A DNA stretch of 64,000 nt, taken from assembly GCF_016862515.1 (NCBI RefSeq), contig NZ_BONC01000002.1, positions 62,001 to 126,000 on the forward strand. The letters run 5' to 3'. The position numbers and the translations under genes are program-made. Position 1 is the stretch's first letter. The number at the start of each line of letters is the position of its first letter. Under the pieces are notes generated by a model. The model did no database searches. It was given only the letters and a program-made list of their open reading frames with translations, and was not told the DNA's origin. This stretch comes from Asanoa iriomotensis (GTDB lineage Bacteria > Actinomycetota > Actinomycetes > Mycobacteriales > Micromonosporaceae). Positions 19,413 to 28,404 of the stretch are shown here, one piece after another.

Positions 19413-20030
19413 GTGACCGGGGACCACTACTTCACCGTCGAGCCCTCCGCCGCGGCCGGGCCGGAGCGCACCGTCGAGTTCGCCGCCGGAGGGCACGAGT
19501 TCCGGTTGCGCGCGGCCGGCGGGGTGTTCTCCGCTGACCGCCTCGACCCGGGCACGGCGGTGCTGCTGCGCAAGGCTGTGCTGCCTCCTGCCGGGTTCGA
19601 CGGGAACCTGCTCGACCTGGGCTGCGGGTACGGGCCGATCGCGTGCGTGCTGGCCACGGTGGCGCCGCGCGCGGCGGTCTATGCGGTCGACGTGAACGCG
19701 CGGGCCCGGGCGCTCGCCCTGGCCAACGGCGGGCCGCTCGGTGTGCGGGTGTCGGCGCCCGACGAGGTCGACGAGAGTGTCGGCTTCGCGCAGATCTGGT
19801 CCAACCCGCCGTTCCGGGTCGGCAAGACGGAGCTGCACGCGCTGCTCGGGCGCTGGCTGCCGCGGCTGACTCCAGACGGGGTCGCGTGGCTGGTCGCGGG
19901 CAAGCACCTGGGCGGCGACTCGCTGCACCGGTGGCTGGTCGACGAGGGCTGGGAGGTCACCCGGCACGCGAGCCAGAAGGGCTTCCGCGTGCTGCGCGTC
20001 GCGAGGTCACTCGGTCCCGGGCGGAATTGA
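19413..20030 (+). CDS. Class I SAM-dependent methyltransferase, RsmC/RlmG-like small domain
   Basis: About 205 residues. The SAM-binding motif LDLGCGYGPIACVLA (about residues 70-85) and the substrate-side motif NPPFRVGK are clear; NPPF is typical of enzymes that methylate amino groups of bases, such as rRNA guanine N2-methyltransferases. It has only the C-terminal catalytic domain of RsmC. GTG 19413 is preceded by GAGAAT 7 nt upstream; ATG 19404 is an alternative. Exact target not known from sequence. Confidence 0.85.
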   Translation: MTGDHYFTVEPSAAAGPERTVEFAAGGHEFRLRAAGGVFSADRLDPGTAVLLRKAVLPPAGFDGNLLDLGCGYGPIACVLATVAPRAAVYAVDVNARARALALANGGPLGVRVSAPDEVDESVGFAQIWSNPPFRVGKTELHALLGRWLPRLTPDGVAWLVAGKHLGGDSLHRWLVDEGWEVTRHASQKGFRVLRVARSLGPGRN

Positions 20031-20067
20031 CGAGACGGCGGGCGGTCGCGTCGGGCACCATTCCGGC

Positions 20068-21753
20068 GTGGGATACATCGACGTCGCCGGGGTCGGGCAT
20101 GTGCTGCCCGACGGCCGTGAGCTGTTCGCCGACGTCTCGTTCCGGGTGGGCGAGGGTGCCAAGGTGGCGCTGGTCGGCCCCAACGGCGCAGGCAAGACCA
20201 CGCTGCTGCGGATGGTCGCCGGCGACCTCCCGGTGCGCACCGGCGTCGTGGCCCGCGCGGGTGGGCTCGGCGTCATGCGGCAGTTCATCGGCATGGTCGG
20301 CGACGAGACCACCCTCCAGGAGCTGGTGCTCTCGCTCGCGGCGCCGCCGCTGCGCGCGGCCGGCGAGCGAGTGACGACCGCCGAGCGGGCCATGCACGCG
20401 GCCGAGTTGCGGGGCAAGTTCAGCACCACGGCGGGCAAGGCGCAGGTGGCGTACGCGGACGCGTTGGCGGCCTGGGGCGAGGCCGGGGGATACGACGCGG
20501 AGGTGCTGTTTGACACCGTGTCGACGATCGTGCTCGACAAGCCGTGGGAGCAGACCCGCGACCGGCCGGTGCGCACCCTCTCCGGCGGGCAGCAGAAGCG
20601 CGTCGCGCTCGAGCTGCTGCTTCGGGGCAGCGACGAGGTGCTGCTGCTCGACGAGCCCGACAACTTCCTCGACGTCCCCGGCAAGCGTTGGTTGGAGGCC
20701 CGCCTGCGAGAGTCCGGCAAGTCCGTCCTCTACGTCTCGCACGACCGTGAGCTGCTCGCGCAGACCGCCGACCGGGTGGTCGCGGTCGAGGGCGGCAGCG
20801 CCTGGGTGCACCCGGGCGGCTTCGCGTCGTGGCACGAGGCGCGGGTCGCCCGCCACGAGAAGCTCGAGGAGGACGGGCGGCGCTGGGAGGAGGAGCACCA
20901 GAAGCTGCGCGAGCAGATGCTCATGTACAAGCAGAAGGCCGCGTACAACTCCGACATGGCGTCCCGTTACCGGGCGGCGCAGACCCGGCTGCGCAAGTTC
21001 GAGGAGGCCGGCCCGCCGCCGACCCCGCCGCGCGACCAGGACATCCGGATGCGGCTGACCGGCGGGCGCACGGGCAAGCGGGCGGTGATCTGCTCCGCGC
21101 TGGAGATGGACGGGCTGACCTATCCGTTCGACCTGGAGCTCTGGTACGGCGACCGGCTGGCGGTGCTCGGCGCCAACGGCACCGGCAAGTCGCACTTCCT
21201 GCGCCTGCTCGCCCGCGGTGGCACCGACCCCGACCCGGCCAACCTGCCGGTCGACGGCGGCGAGAAGCTGGCGCCGGTCGCGCACGGCGGGTCGGCCCGG
21301 CTCGGTGCGCGGGTGCGGCCCGGGCACTTCTCGCAGACGCACGACCGGCCCGAGCTGATGGACCGTACCCTCGTCGAGATTTTGTGGCGGGGTGACGAGC
21401 ACCGCACCGGGCTCGACCGGCACCAGGCGATGAAAGTGCTCAACCGCTACGAACTGGCCGGGCAGGGCGACCAACGGTTCGGCACGCTCTCCGGCGGGCA
21501 GCAGGCGCGCTTCCTGGTCGTGCTGCTGGAGCTGTCCGGTGCGACGCTGCTGCTGCTCGACGAGCCGACCGACAACCTCGACCTGGCCTCGGCCGAGGCG
21601 CTGGAGCAGGGCCTGGCCGCGTTCGAGGGCACGGTCATCGCGGTCACCCACGACCGCTGGTTCACCCGCTCGTTCGACCGGTTCATCCGCTTCGCGGGTG
21701 ACGGCGAGGTGACCGAGACGGCCGAGCCTGTCTGGGGTGACGAGGCACTCTAG
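20068..21753 (+). CDS. ABC-F family ATPase (two nucleotide-binding domains)
   Basis: 561 residues and no membrane segments. Domain 1: Walker A GPNGAGKTTLL (about 35), signature LSGGQQKRVALE, Walker B LLLLDEPDNFLD. Domain 2: GANGTGKSHFLRLL (about 370), LSGGQQARF, LLLLDEPTDNLD. A linker with KLEEDGRRWEEEHQKL helices lies between, as in translation-associated ABC-F proteins (EttA, Uup, Msr types). Probably acts on ribosomes; resistance or housekeeping role cannot be told apart. GTG start with CACCAT 6 nt upstream. Confidence 0.92.
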   Translation: MGYIDVAGVGHVLPDGRELFADVSFRVGEGAKVALVGPNGAGKTTLLRMVAGDLPVRTGVVARAGGLGVMRQFIGMVGDETTLQELVLSLAAPPLRAAGERVTTAERAMHAAELRGKFSTTAGKAQVAYADALAAWGEAGGYDAEVLFDTVSTIVLDKPWEQTRDRPVRTLSGGQQKRVALELLLRGSDEVLLLDEPDNFLDVPGKRWLEARLRESGKSVLYVSHDRELLAQTADRVVAVEGGSAWVHPGGFASWHEARVARHEKLEEDGRRWEEEHQKLREQMLMYKQKAAYNSDMASRYRAAQTRLRKFEEAGPPPTPPRDQDIRMRLTGGRTGKRAVICSALEMDGLTYPFDLELWYGDRLAVLGANGTGKSHFLRLLARGGTDPDPANLPVDGGEKLAPVAHGGSARLGARVRPGHFSQTHDRPELMDRTLVEILWRGDEHRTGLDRHQAMKVLNRYELAGQGDQRFGTLSGGQQARFLVVLLELSGATLLLLDEPTDNLDLASAEALEQGLAAFEGTVIAVTHDRWFTRSFDRFIRFAGDGEVTETAEPVWGDEAL

Positions 21754-21754
21754 G

Positions 21755-21760
21755 TATCGT
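21755..21760 (+). promoter_or_regulatory. -10 hexamer TATCGT for the flippase-like gene
   Basis: TATCGT ends 6 nt before the GTG at 21767, right after the ABC-F stop codon. It supports both the GTG start and a leaderless mRNA. Confidence 0.6.
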
Positions 21761-21766
21761 GCTCGT

Positions 21767-22753
21767 GTGCCGACCGCTACCAACGCCGCGCGGAAGTCGG
21801 TGACGCGCCGGGTCGCCGAGATCGTCGTCACGGCGGCATTCCTGGCGTATGTCGCGTACGCGGTGAGCAAGCGCTGGTCCGAGGTGCGCGGCGTGATCGG
21901 CGACCTGTCGGCGTCGGCGATCACGCTGTCGCTGGTGGCCGCGCTGGTCGCGGTCTGGTGCTCGTTCCTGAGCTGGCGGGTGCTGCTCGCGGAGTTCGGC
22001 AGCCAGGTGCCGCTCGCCGGTGCGATGCGGATCTTCTTCGTCGGCCAGCTCGGGAAATATCTTCCCGGCAAGGTCTGGCCGGTGCTGACCCAGATGCGGC
22101 TCGGCAAGGCCTACCAGGTGCCGGGCCGGTCGTCGGCCGCCGCCGTGCTGATCACGATGTTCATCTCGCTCGGCACGGGGTTGCTGCTCACCGCGGTGGT
22201 GCTGCCGGTGCTCGGCGGGCGGGCGTGGGACGACTACTGGTGGACGCTGCTCGCGGTGCCGGTCGCCGTGGTGGCGATGCTCCCGCCGGTGCTCAACCGG
22301 CTGCTGGCGCTGGCGATGCGACTGGCCCGCCGCGACCCGATGCCGCACTCGTTGTCGGCGCGGGCGATCGGGCTGTCGGTGTTCTGGGGCTTGGCGAGCT
22401 GGGTGTGCTTCGGTGCGCATCTGTGGGCGCTGCTGCTCGACCTCGGCGCCGGGGGATCCGACCTCATCGTCCGGTCCGTCGCGGCGTACGCCGGGGCCTG
22501 GTCGATCGGCTTCCTGCTGGCGATCGCGCCCGCCGGGCTCGGCCCGCGGGAGGCGGCGCTGCTCGTGCTGCTCGCGGGTTCGGTGACGGAGCCGGTGGCG
22601 TTGGTCGCCGCGCTGGTCTCGCGCCTGCTGATCACGGTCGCGGACCTGGTCTGGCCGGCCGTCACGATGCTGACCAACCGCCCACCCCGCCGCCCGATCG
22701 TGACGACGCCCGACATCGACACCATCCCGGACTCGGCACCGGCCGCGCCCTGA
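21767..22753 (+). CDS. Flippase-like membrane protein (LPG synthase TM domain family)
   Basis: 328 residues with about eight hydrophobic segments. The pattern VGQLGKYLPGKVWPVL (about residues 95-110) and the C-terminal APAGLGPREAALLVLL are hallmarks of the lysylphosphatidylglycerol-synthase membrane family. No C-terminal catalytic domain is attached. It stands beside glycosyltransferase genes, so a role in moving or making envelope glycolipids is likely. The N-terminus is basic, and the start is GTG 21767 rather than the upstream GTG inside the ABC-F gene. Confidence 0.88.
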   Translation: MPTATNAARKSVTRRVAEIVVTAAFLAYVAYAVSKRWSEVRGVIGDLSASAITLSLVAALVAVWCSFLSWRVLLAEFGSQVPLAGAMRIFFVGQLGKYLPGKVWPVLTQMRLGKAYQVPGRSSAAAVLITMFISLGTGLLLTAVVLPVLGGRAWDDYWWTLLAVPVAVVAMLPPVLNRLLALAMRLARRDPMPHSLSARAIGLSVFWGLASWVCFGAHLWALLLDLGAGGSDLIVRSVAAYAGAWSIGFLLAIAPAGLGPREAALLVLLAGSVTEPVALVAALVSRLLITVADLVWPAVTMLTNRPPRRPIVTTPDIDTIPDSAPAAP

Positions 22754-22771
22754 TCGTCCCTTTTGGTCGGT

Positions 22772-22777
22772 TAAGCT
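22772..22777 (+). promoter_or_regulatory. -10 hexamer TAAGCT for the glycosyltransferase
   Basis: TAAGCT ends 6 nt before the ATG at 22784; no Shine-Dalgarno lies between. Confidence 0.6.
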
Positions 22778-22783
22778 ACCGCG

Positions 22784-23887
22784 ATGCGCTGGCTGGCTTT
22801 CGGCACGTACGACGTGCGCCGTCACCCCCGGGTCGGTGTCCTGCTGGAGGGTCTGCGGGCGTCGGGCGACGAGGTGGTCGAGATCAACGTCCCGCTCGCG
22901 CTCGACACGGCAGGCCGGGTGGCGATGCTGCGGCAGCCATGGCGGCTGCCCAAGCTGGCCTGGCTGCTGGCTCGCTGCTGGGTCGTGTTGGCGTGGCGGG
23001 CACGCCGGGCACCGGCCGTCGACGCGGTGCTGGTGGGCTACCTGGGGCACTTCGACGTGCGCCTGGCCCGGCGGCTGTTCCGCCGCACCCCGATCGTGCT
23101 GGACCACCTGGTCTCCGCGGCGGGCACGGCCCAGGACCGCAGCCTGACCTCGGGCGGCGGCCTGAAAGCGAAGCTGATGCGCCGGATCGACCGCGGCGCC
23201 CTGGCCGCCGCGGACCTGGTGGTGGTCGACACGCCCGAGCACCTCGCGGCGCTGCCGGCGTCCGGCGTGGTCGCACCGGTGGGTGCGGGCCGGGAGTGGT
23301 TCGTGCGCGCCCCGAGGGCTGAGGGACCGCTCCGGGTGGTCTTCGTGGGCCTCTTCACTCCGCTGCACGGCGCCCTGACGATCGGGGACGCACTGGCGTC
23401 ACTCGCCGGCGACGAGCGGATCGAGGTGACGATGGTCGGCGCGGGCCAGGAGTACGCGGCCTGCCGCGCGGCCGCTTCTGCCAACACCAGGGTGACCTGG
23501 CTGGACTGGGTGCCGTTCGCGGACCTGCCGGCGCTGGTCGCGTCGCACGACGTGGCACTGGGCATCTTCGGCACGACGGAGAAGGCCCAGAACGTGGTGC
23601 CGACGAAGGTCTTCCAGGGCGCGGCCGCGGGCTGCGCGGTGGTCACCTCGGACACGGCACCGCAACGCCGCACCCTGTGCGACGACGCGCTGTTCGTGGC
23701 GCCGGGCGACGCGTCGGCCCTGGCCGCGACGCTGCGCTCGCTGGCCGACGACCGATCGCTCCTCGCGACCTTCCAGCGCCGGGCGGCAGCCCGCGCGACA
23801 ACCCACTTCACCGCCGCCACCGTCGTGGCCCCGATCCGCGCCCGCCTCACCCAGCCGACCACACCCGCGTTCCAGGAAAGCCACTGA
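22784..23887 (+). CDS. Glycosyltransferase, GT4-like (GT-B fold)
   Basis: 367 residues. N-terminal Rossmann-like half (WLAFGTYDVRRHPRVGVL) and a C-terminal half with VVPTKVFQGAAAGCAVVTSD and the downstream DALFVAPGDASALAATL, as in nucleotide-sugar-binding halves of GT4 enzymes. No membrane segment. It follows the flippase-like gene and converges on two further glycosylation genes. Acceptor and sugar are unknown. Confidence 0.87.
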   Translation: MRWLAFGTYDVRRHPRVGVLLEGLRASGDEVVEINVPLALDTAGRVAMLRQPWRLPKLAWLLARCWVVLAWRARRAPAVDAVLVGYLGHFDVRLARRLFRRTPIVLDHLVSAAGTAQDRSLTSGGGLKAKLMRRIDRGALAAADLVVVDTPEHLAALPASGVVAPVGAGREWFVRAPRAEGPLRVVFVGLFTPLHGALTIGDALASLAGDERIEVTMVGAGQEYAACRAAASANTRVTWLDWVPFADLPALVASHDVALGIFGTTEKAQNVVPTKVFQGAAAGCAVVTSDTAPQRRTLCDDALFVAPGDASALAATLRSLADDRSLLATFQRRAAARATTHFTAATVVAPIRARLTQPTTPAFQESH

Positions 23888-23924
23888 CCACACGGCGATC
23901 GCGGGTCCGAGCAAGGGTGGGTCT

Positions 23925-25415
23925 TCAGGGCTTGAGTTGGGCGGCCTTGAGGTCTGCGATGCGGAGCAGGGCGTAGGAGCCCTCGCGGTCCAGGGCGCGG
24001 TCGCCGATGGTTTTGGGTAGCCAGTTCGGGATTCTGCGGAGGTCCATCAGGACCAGGTCGGGGGGGTTGGCCTGGTTGGTCGCCAGGGTTTCCGGCGTGA
24101 CGGATTTCGGGGGCAGGTTCCAGTAGTAGGCGTACCAGCGTGGGGTCGACAGGCCGCCGCCCGCTAGCCAGGCTGTTTGTTGGCCGGGGGCTGGGGTGTG
24201 TTGCGAGACCAGGCGGCCCGCGTCGGCAGGGCCGTCGACGTAGACGCGGTTGGTGCGGCCCAGGACGATCGTGCCGAGGGCGACCACCAGGGCCAGGGCC
24301 GTGACCGTGGCTGCCATGAGGGCCGGGCGGGCCGGGAGGCGGCCGAGTGCGTGGTCGAGGAGTGTGCCCATGCCGACCAGGCCCAGGATCAGTAGCGGGT
24401 AGTTCCAGTAGTCGTGGATGTAGGCGCCGTTGTTGAGGCCGAACGTCCAGAAGGCGTTGAAGGCGACCGCGAACGCCAGGTAGGCGCGGGTGCGGCGGTC
24501 CCACAGGCCGACGACGGCGCCGGCGGCCAGCAGCAAGAGATACCAGGGTGGGAGCAGGGCCTCTAGGCTCAGTTTCTGGCGGCGGAAGAACTGTTCCCAG
24601 GTGAAGGCGCCGCCCTGGGTGCGGAACTCCGCCTGGTTGGTCAGGTCGGCCACGCCGCTGACGCCGACGATGAAGGTCAGGCTGATCAGCAGGCCGATCA
24701 GCATCGCGGCGCCTACGGCGACCACTACCCGGTCTACGCGGCGGCGGCCGGCCAGCAGCCAGAGGCCCATCGCGCCCGCGAAGCCGATGCCCGGCCAGGA
24801 GATCAGCGTTGCCAGCAGGGCCGCGGCGCAGGCGATCACCAGCAGGCGGCGCGGCGGGTCGTAGTCCCTGCGGCGGAGGACCACGACCATTGCCGAGATC
24901 AGCAGGATGGGGCCCAGGTCGAACATGATCGGGCTGTAGACCCAGAAGAACGTCGTCGAGGCCATCAGGCCCACGGCCAGCAGCGTGGCCGGCCAGCGGA
25001 TGCCTAGGCCGCGGAGCAGGGCCGCGCCCGCGGGGACCACGAGCAGGGCCAGCACGAACGGCGCCAGCCACACCTGGAACTCCTGCTTGCCCGGCAGCAG
25101 GCCGAAGAGCGCCACCAGGATGTTGAGGCCCGGCGGGTGGTGTGCGTAGGCGGCGCTGCTGTACGGCGCCCAGTCGGCGCTGAAGTCCGAGCCGACGATT
25201 CCGCGCTCCTGCAGGTTCGCCAGGTGCAGCGCGTACCGGCTGATGATCCGGCCCATGTGGTTGTCGCCGTAGGGCATGGTCAGCCTTGGCGCCCAGGTCG
25301 CGGCCAGGAGCAGGGTGATCGCGCCGACGCCCAGCCAGCCGCGGCGGTCCGCGGTGGAGAGTCGCGGGGGCGGTGGCGTGGTCTCGTCGTGGGTGGCGAG
25401 CGTGGTTGCGGTCAC
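23925..25415 (-). CDS. Polytopic membrane protein, GT-C glycosyltransferase-like
   Basis: 496 residues, GTG start. About ten hydrophobic segments followed by a soluble C-terminal part (about 400-496). The first external loop holds acidic and His residues (PYGDNHMGR, SADWAPYSSAAYAHHPPG), the layout of GT-C transferases that use polyprenyl-phosphate sugars. This is by analogy; no named family is certain. It lies 4 nt after the GT2 gene, probably one operon. It uses more CTA and GTA codons than its neighbours. Confidence 0.75.
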   Translation of the reverse strand: MTATTLATHDETTPPPPRLSTADRRGWLGVGAITLLLAATWAPRLTMPYGDNHMGRIISRYALHLANLQERGIVGSDFSADWAPYSSAAYAHHPPGLNILVALFGLLPGKQEFQVWLAPFVLALLVVPAGAALLRGLGIRWPATLLAVGLMASTTFFWVYSPIMFDLGPILLISAMVVVLRRRDYDPPRRLLVIACAAALLATLISWPGIGFAGAMGLWLLAGRRRVDRVVVAVGAAMLIGLLISLTFIVGVSGVADLTNQAEFRTQGGAFTWEQFFRRQKLSLEALLPPWYLLLLAAGAVVGLWDRRTRAYLAFAVAFNAFWTFGLNNGAYIHDYWNYPLLILGLVGMGTLLDHALGRLPARPALMAATVTALALVVALGTIVLGRTNRVYVDGPADAGRLVSQHTPAPGQQTAWLAGGGLSTPRWYAYYWNLPPKSVTPETLATNQANPPDLVLMDLRRIPNWLPKTIGDRALDREGSYALLRIADLKAAQLKP

Positions 25416-25419
25416 GAGG

Positions 25420-26370
25420 CTATTCGGAGCGGGACCGCACGATGAGGTCCGCCAGGAGCGCCACCGCCGCTATGATCAAGCCGGTCGTGAGCAGCATGAT
25501 CGTGTTGTTGGCGACCCGCACCGGGTGGGCGATCACGTCGTAGACGACCTTCACCACGCCGATGGCGATCAACCACAGCGCCGGTGGCATCAGCACCTTG
25601 AGCGGGTTGAAGTAGGTGACCATCCGGACGACCTGGAGGATGTAGCGGTAGGCGTCGCGGACGAAGTGGAACTTGGACGAGCCGGCGCGCTTCGCGTAGT
25701 CGATCGAGACGTACCGGACGTCGTGCTGGTTGTGCAGGAACGCCATCGTGATCGTGGTGACGCAGGAGAACCCGGGCGGCAACAGCCGCAGGTACGGCAG
25801 CGACACCTGGCGCCGGAACGCCCGCAGGCCCGAGTTGAGGTCCGGGATCTTCGTGCCGGTCAGTCGTTCGGCGATCTTGCGGATGACCCACTTGGCCGGC
25901 ACCCGGAGCAGCTTGTGCGTGCCCTGCTCGCTGGTCCGCGCACCGACCACCTGGTCGATGTTGCGGTCCTTCTCCAGCAGTTGCACGAGCTCCGGAATTC
26001 GCTCGTTGGGGTAGGTCATGTCGGCGTCGGTCCACACGACGATCTCGCCGCGGGCCTGCTGGGTGCCGATCCGCCGGGCCGTCCCGGAGCCGCCGTTGCG
26101 GTGGAACGGCATCACCCGCAGGTTGGGGAAGCGCACCTCGGCCTCGCGGAGCACGGACAGGGTGCTGTCGGTCGAGCAGTCGTCGATCGCCAGCACCTCG
26201 TAGCTGTAGCCGCTGCGGTCCATCGCGGCGGAGATCCGCTCGATCTCCTTGAGCACGTGGTCCTGCTCGTTGTAGCACGGCAGCACGACGGTCACGTCCA
26301 ACTGCTCCGGCGCCGCGGGGGCTGCTTCCGCGGCGGTCGACCGCTGTTGGAACCTGGTGGGTGCCGTCAT
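25420..26370 (-). CDS. Glycosyltransferase family 2, polyprenyl-phosphate sugar synthase-like
   Basis: 316 residues from ATG 26370 (MTAPTRFQQRST). The GT2 core shows VVLPCYNEQDHV, IDDCSTDSTL and the DAD metal site in VVWTDADMTYP. Two hydrophobic segments near the end (about 250-310) anchor it in the membrane. Such enzymes load a sugar on undecaprenyl phosphate for a GT-C partner, which fits the gene just downstream. The frame stays open for 41 codons upstream, but they have no GT2 similarity. Confidence 0.9.
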   Translation of the reverse strand: MTAPTRFQQRSTAAEAAPAAPEQLDVTVVLPCYNEQDHVLKEIERISAAMDRSGYSYEVLAIDDCSTDSTLSVLREAEVRFPNLRVMPFHRNGGSGTARRIGTQQARGEIVVWTDADMTYPNERIPELVQLLEKDRNIDQVVGARTSEQGTHKLLRVPAKWVIRKIAERLTGTKIPDLNSGLRAFRRQVSLPYLRLLPPGFSCVTTITMAFLHNQHDVRYVSIDYAKRAGSSKFHFVRDAYRYILQVVRMVTYFNPLKVLMPPALWLIAIGVVKVVYDVIAHPVRVANNTIMLLTTGLIIAAVALLADLIVRSRSE

Positions 26371-26556
26371 TCGGGATCCACGCTCCCATCGGCGGCGGCC
26401 GAATGTGAGCGGCCGCCACAAAGGTGTCAGAATCGAGCAATGCCCGCGCAAAGGATAGTGCCATGCAAAACTGCGCGGGCTGTCGTCCGACACCGTGACC
26501 CATGGTTTATTAATGGGCGCGGGATGTGAAAGAACCCCTCATTTCTGGAGTGCGGC
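26371..26556. promoter_or_regulatory. Divergent region between GT2 and aldo/keto reductase genes
   Basis: 186 nt, with an A/T-rich patch (GGTTTATTAATGG, 26503-26516) that is unusual here and may hold -10 elements for either strand. CCCAT/ATGGG arms flank it at 26499-26503 and 26513-26517. No full -35/-10 pair is certain. Confidence 0.35.
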
Positions 26557-27510
26557 GTGAGCACGATGAACTATCGCCGCCTAGGCAGTTCGGGACTGGT
26601 CGTCTCGGTTGCCGGCGTCGGCTGCAACACCTTCGGCCGCGAAATCGACGAAAGCGCGGCCCACGCGGTCGTCGATTCCGCGTTGGAGTTGGGAATCAAT
26701 TTCTTCGACACGTCCGACACCTATGGCGGGGCCGGTCATGAGCTTTCCGAGCGTTTTCTCGGCACTGCCTTGAAGGGTCGTCGCGACGACGTGGTGGTGG
26801 CGACGAAGTTCGGCAAGCCGATGTCCGGCGTCAACGGACCGGACCTCGGCGCGCGTGGCGCCCGCCGCTATGTGCTGCGTGCCGTCGAGGGTTCGCTGCG
26901 CCGGCTGAACACCGACCACATCGACCTGTACCAGATGCACGAGCCGGACCCGGCGACGCCGATCGAGGAGACGCTGTCGGCGCTCGACGATCTCGTCACC
27001 GCTGGCAAGGTCCGCTACATCGGGTGCTCGAACTTCGCCGCGTGGCAGGTCGCCGACGCCGCGTGGGTGTCGCGCACCCGCGGCTGGGCGCCGTTCATCA
27101 GCGTGCAGAACCACTACAGCCTGCTCAACCGCGGGATCGAGGCGGAGTTGGTGCCGGCGTGCGAGCGGTTCGGGCTCGGCGTGCTGCCGTTCTTCCCGCT
27201 GGAGAGCGGCCTGCTGACCGGGAAGTACCGGCAGGGTGAGTCGGCGCGGTCCGGCACGCGGTTGCACAAGGAGCGGTTCGCCCATCACCTGCGGGACGCG
27301 CCGTGGTCGCGGATCGAGGCGCTCCAGGCGTACGCGTCCGCGCGGGGTCTGTCCCTGCTCGACGTGGCCCTCGGCGGCCTGGCGGCGATGCCGGCGGTCG
27401 CGTCGGTGATCTCTGGGGCGACCACGCCGGACCAGGTCCGCGAGAACGCGGCCGCGGTCGCGTGGCAGCCGTCGGCCGCGGATCTCGCGGAGTTGCGCGC
27501 CCTCGAGTGA
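26557..27510 (+). CDS. Aldo/keto reductase
   Basis: 317 residues. NADPH-dependent carbonyl reductase with a TIM-barrel fold. The catalytic tetrad is visible: Asp and Tyr in FFDTSDTYGGAG, Lys in VVATKFG and His in DLYQMHEPD. The block LSEETIR-like SALDDLVTAGKVRYIGCSNF is also typical. GTG start with GGAG 6 nt upstream. Substrate unknown. thiD follows after 87 nt. Confidence 0.92.
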   Translation: MSTMNYRRLGSSGLVVSVAGVGCNTFGREIDESAAHAVVDSALELGINFFDTSDTYGGAGHELSERFLGTALKGRRDDVVVATKFGKPMSGVNGPDLGARGARRYVLRAVEGSLRRLNTDHIDLYQMHEPDPATPIEETLSALDDLVTAGKVRYIGCSNFAAWQVADAAWVSRTRGWAPFISVQNHYSLLNRGIEAELVPACERFGLGVLPFFPLESGLLTGKYRQGESARSGTRLHKERFAHHLRDAPWSRIEALQAYASARGLSLLDVALGGLAAMPAVASVISGATTPDQVRENAAAVAWQPSAADLAELRALE

Positions 27511-27551
27511 GCCCGCTGTCGATCGGTAGTGCGATTTAGTCCGTTGCCGGC

Positions 27552-27589
27552 CCCGCCTCTCGTGTTACCCGTGTAGGACGAGAGGCGGG
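27552..27589 (+). promoter_or_regulatory. 12-bp hairpin covering the thiD ribosome binding site
   Basis: CCCGCCTCTCGT (27552-27563) pairs perfectly with ACGAGAGGCGGG (27578-27589) across a 14-nt loop. The 3' arm runs into GGGAGGA (27587-27593), the Shine-Dalgarno for ATG 27598, so the fold would hide part of it. No TPP-riboswitch motif was found. Confidence 0.6.
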
Positions 27590-27597
27590 AGGACCCC

Positions 27598-28404
27598 ATG
27601 ACACCACTCGCGGTGCTCGCGATCGGCGGCTCGGACTCCAGCGGCGGATCCGGGCTGCAGGCGGACCTGAAGGTGTTCGCCGCGATGCGGCTATACGGAG
27701 CGACGGTGGCGACGTCGGTGACGGCACAGAACACCCGCGGCGTCCAGGACGTGTTCGAGCTGCCCGGCAACGTCGTGTCGGCGCAGCTCACGGCCGTGCT
27801 GGAGGACATGACGTTCAAGGCGGTCAAGGTCGGCATGCTGGCCACGGCGGAGGCCGCCGCGGCGGTGACGTCGAAGGCCCGCTCGGGCCTGCTGCCGAAC
27901 CTGGTCGTCGACCCGGTGCTGGAGGCGGCGTCGGGCCGGCGCCGGGGCGTCGTCAGCGCGCTGGAGCGCCTGCTGCCGTACGCGGCGGTGGCGACACCCA
28001 ACCGCGACGAGGCGTCGGCGCTGGTCGGCTGGCCGGTCTCGACACCGGCCGACATGGCCGGGGCGGCGGCGCAGATCGCCTCCAACGGCCCGAAATATGT
28101 GGTCGTGACCGGCGGCGACATGGTCGCGGGCGACGAGGCGGTCGACGCGGTCTGGACGGACGCGGGCGCGCGCTTCCTGCGCTACCCCCGGGTGCAGACC
28201 CGCAACAGCCGCGGCACGGGCTGCACGTTCTCGGCCGCGATCGCCGCCCGCCTGGCACAGGGCGACGACGTGCTGGAGTCGCTGGTGGCGGCCAAGGAGT
28301 ACGTGAGCCGCAGCCTGGTCGGCGCCCGCGAGTGGCAGTTGGGCAACGGCAGCGGCCCACTCAACCACTTCGGCTGGCCGACCTTCGCCGCTTTCTCGGC
28401 CTAG
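27598..28404 (+). CDS. thiD: Hydroxymethylpyrimidine (phosphate) kinase
   Basis: 268 residues. Phosphorylates HMP and HMP-P for thiamin synthesis. IGGSDSSGGSGLQADLKVF opens it; ATSVTAQNTRGVQ, VVDPVLEAASG and NSRGTGCTFSAAIAA (anion hole and catalytic region) are clear. No other thiamin gene lies nearby. It converges on the next gene and shares the tetramer CTAG as both stop codons. Confidence 0.94.
   Translation: MTPLAVLAIGGSDSSGGSGLQADLKVFAAMRLYGATVATSVTAQNTRGVQDVFELPGNVVSAQLTAVLEDMTFKAVKVGMLATAEAAAAVTSKARSGLLPNLVVDPVLEAASGRRRGVVSALERLLPYAAVATPNRDEASALVGWPVSTPADMAGAAAQIASNGPKYVVVTGGDMVAGDEAVDAVWTDAGARFLRYPRVQTRNSRGTGCTFSAAIAARLAQGDDVLESLVAAKEYVSRSLVGAREWQLGNGSGPLNHFGWPTFAAFSA

Noticed and set aside
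27511-27597. TPP riboswitch before thiD
   Set aside because: The conserved CUGAGA and the ACCUGAUC-type core are absent; only a simple hairpin is present.
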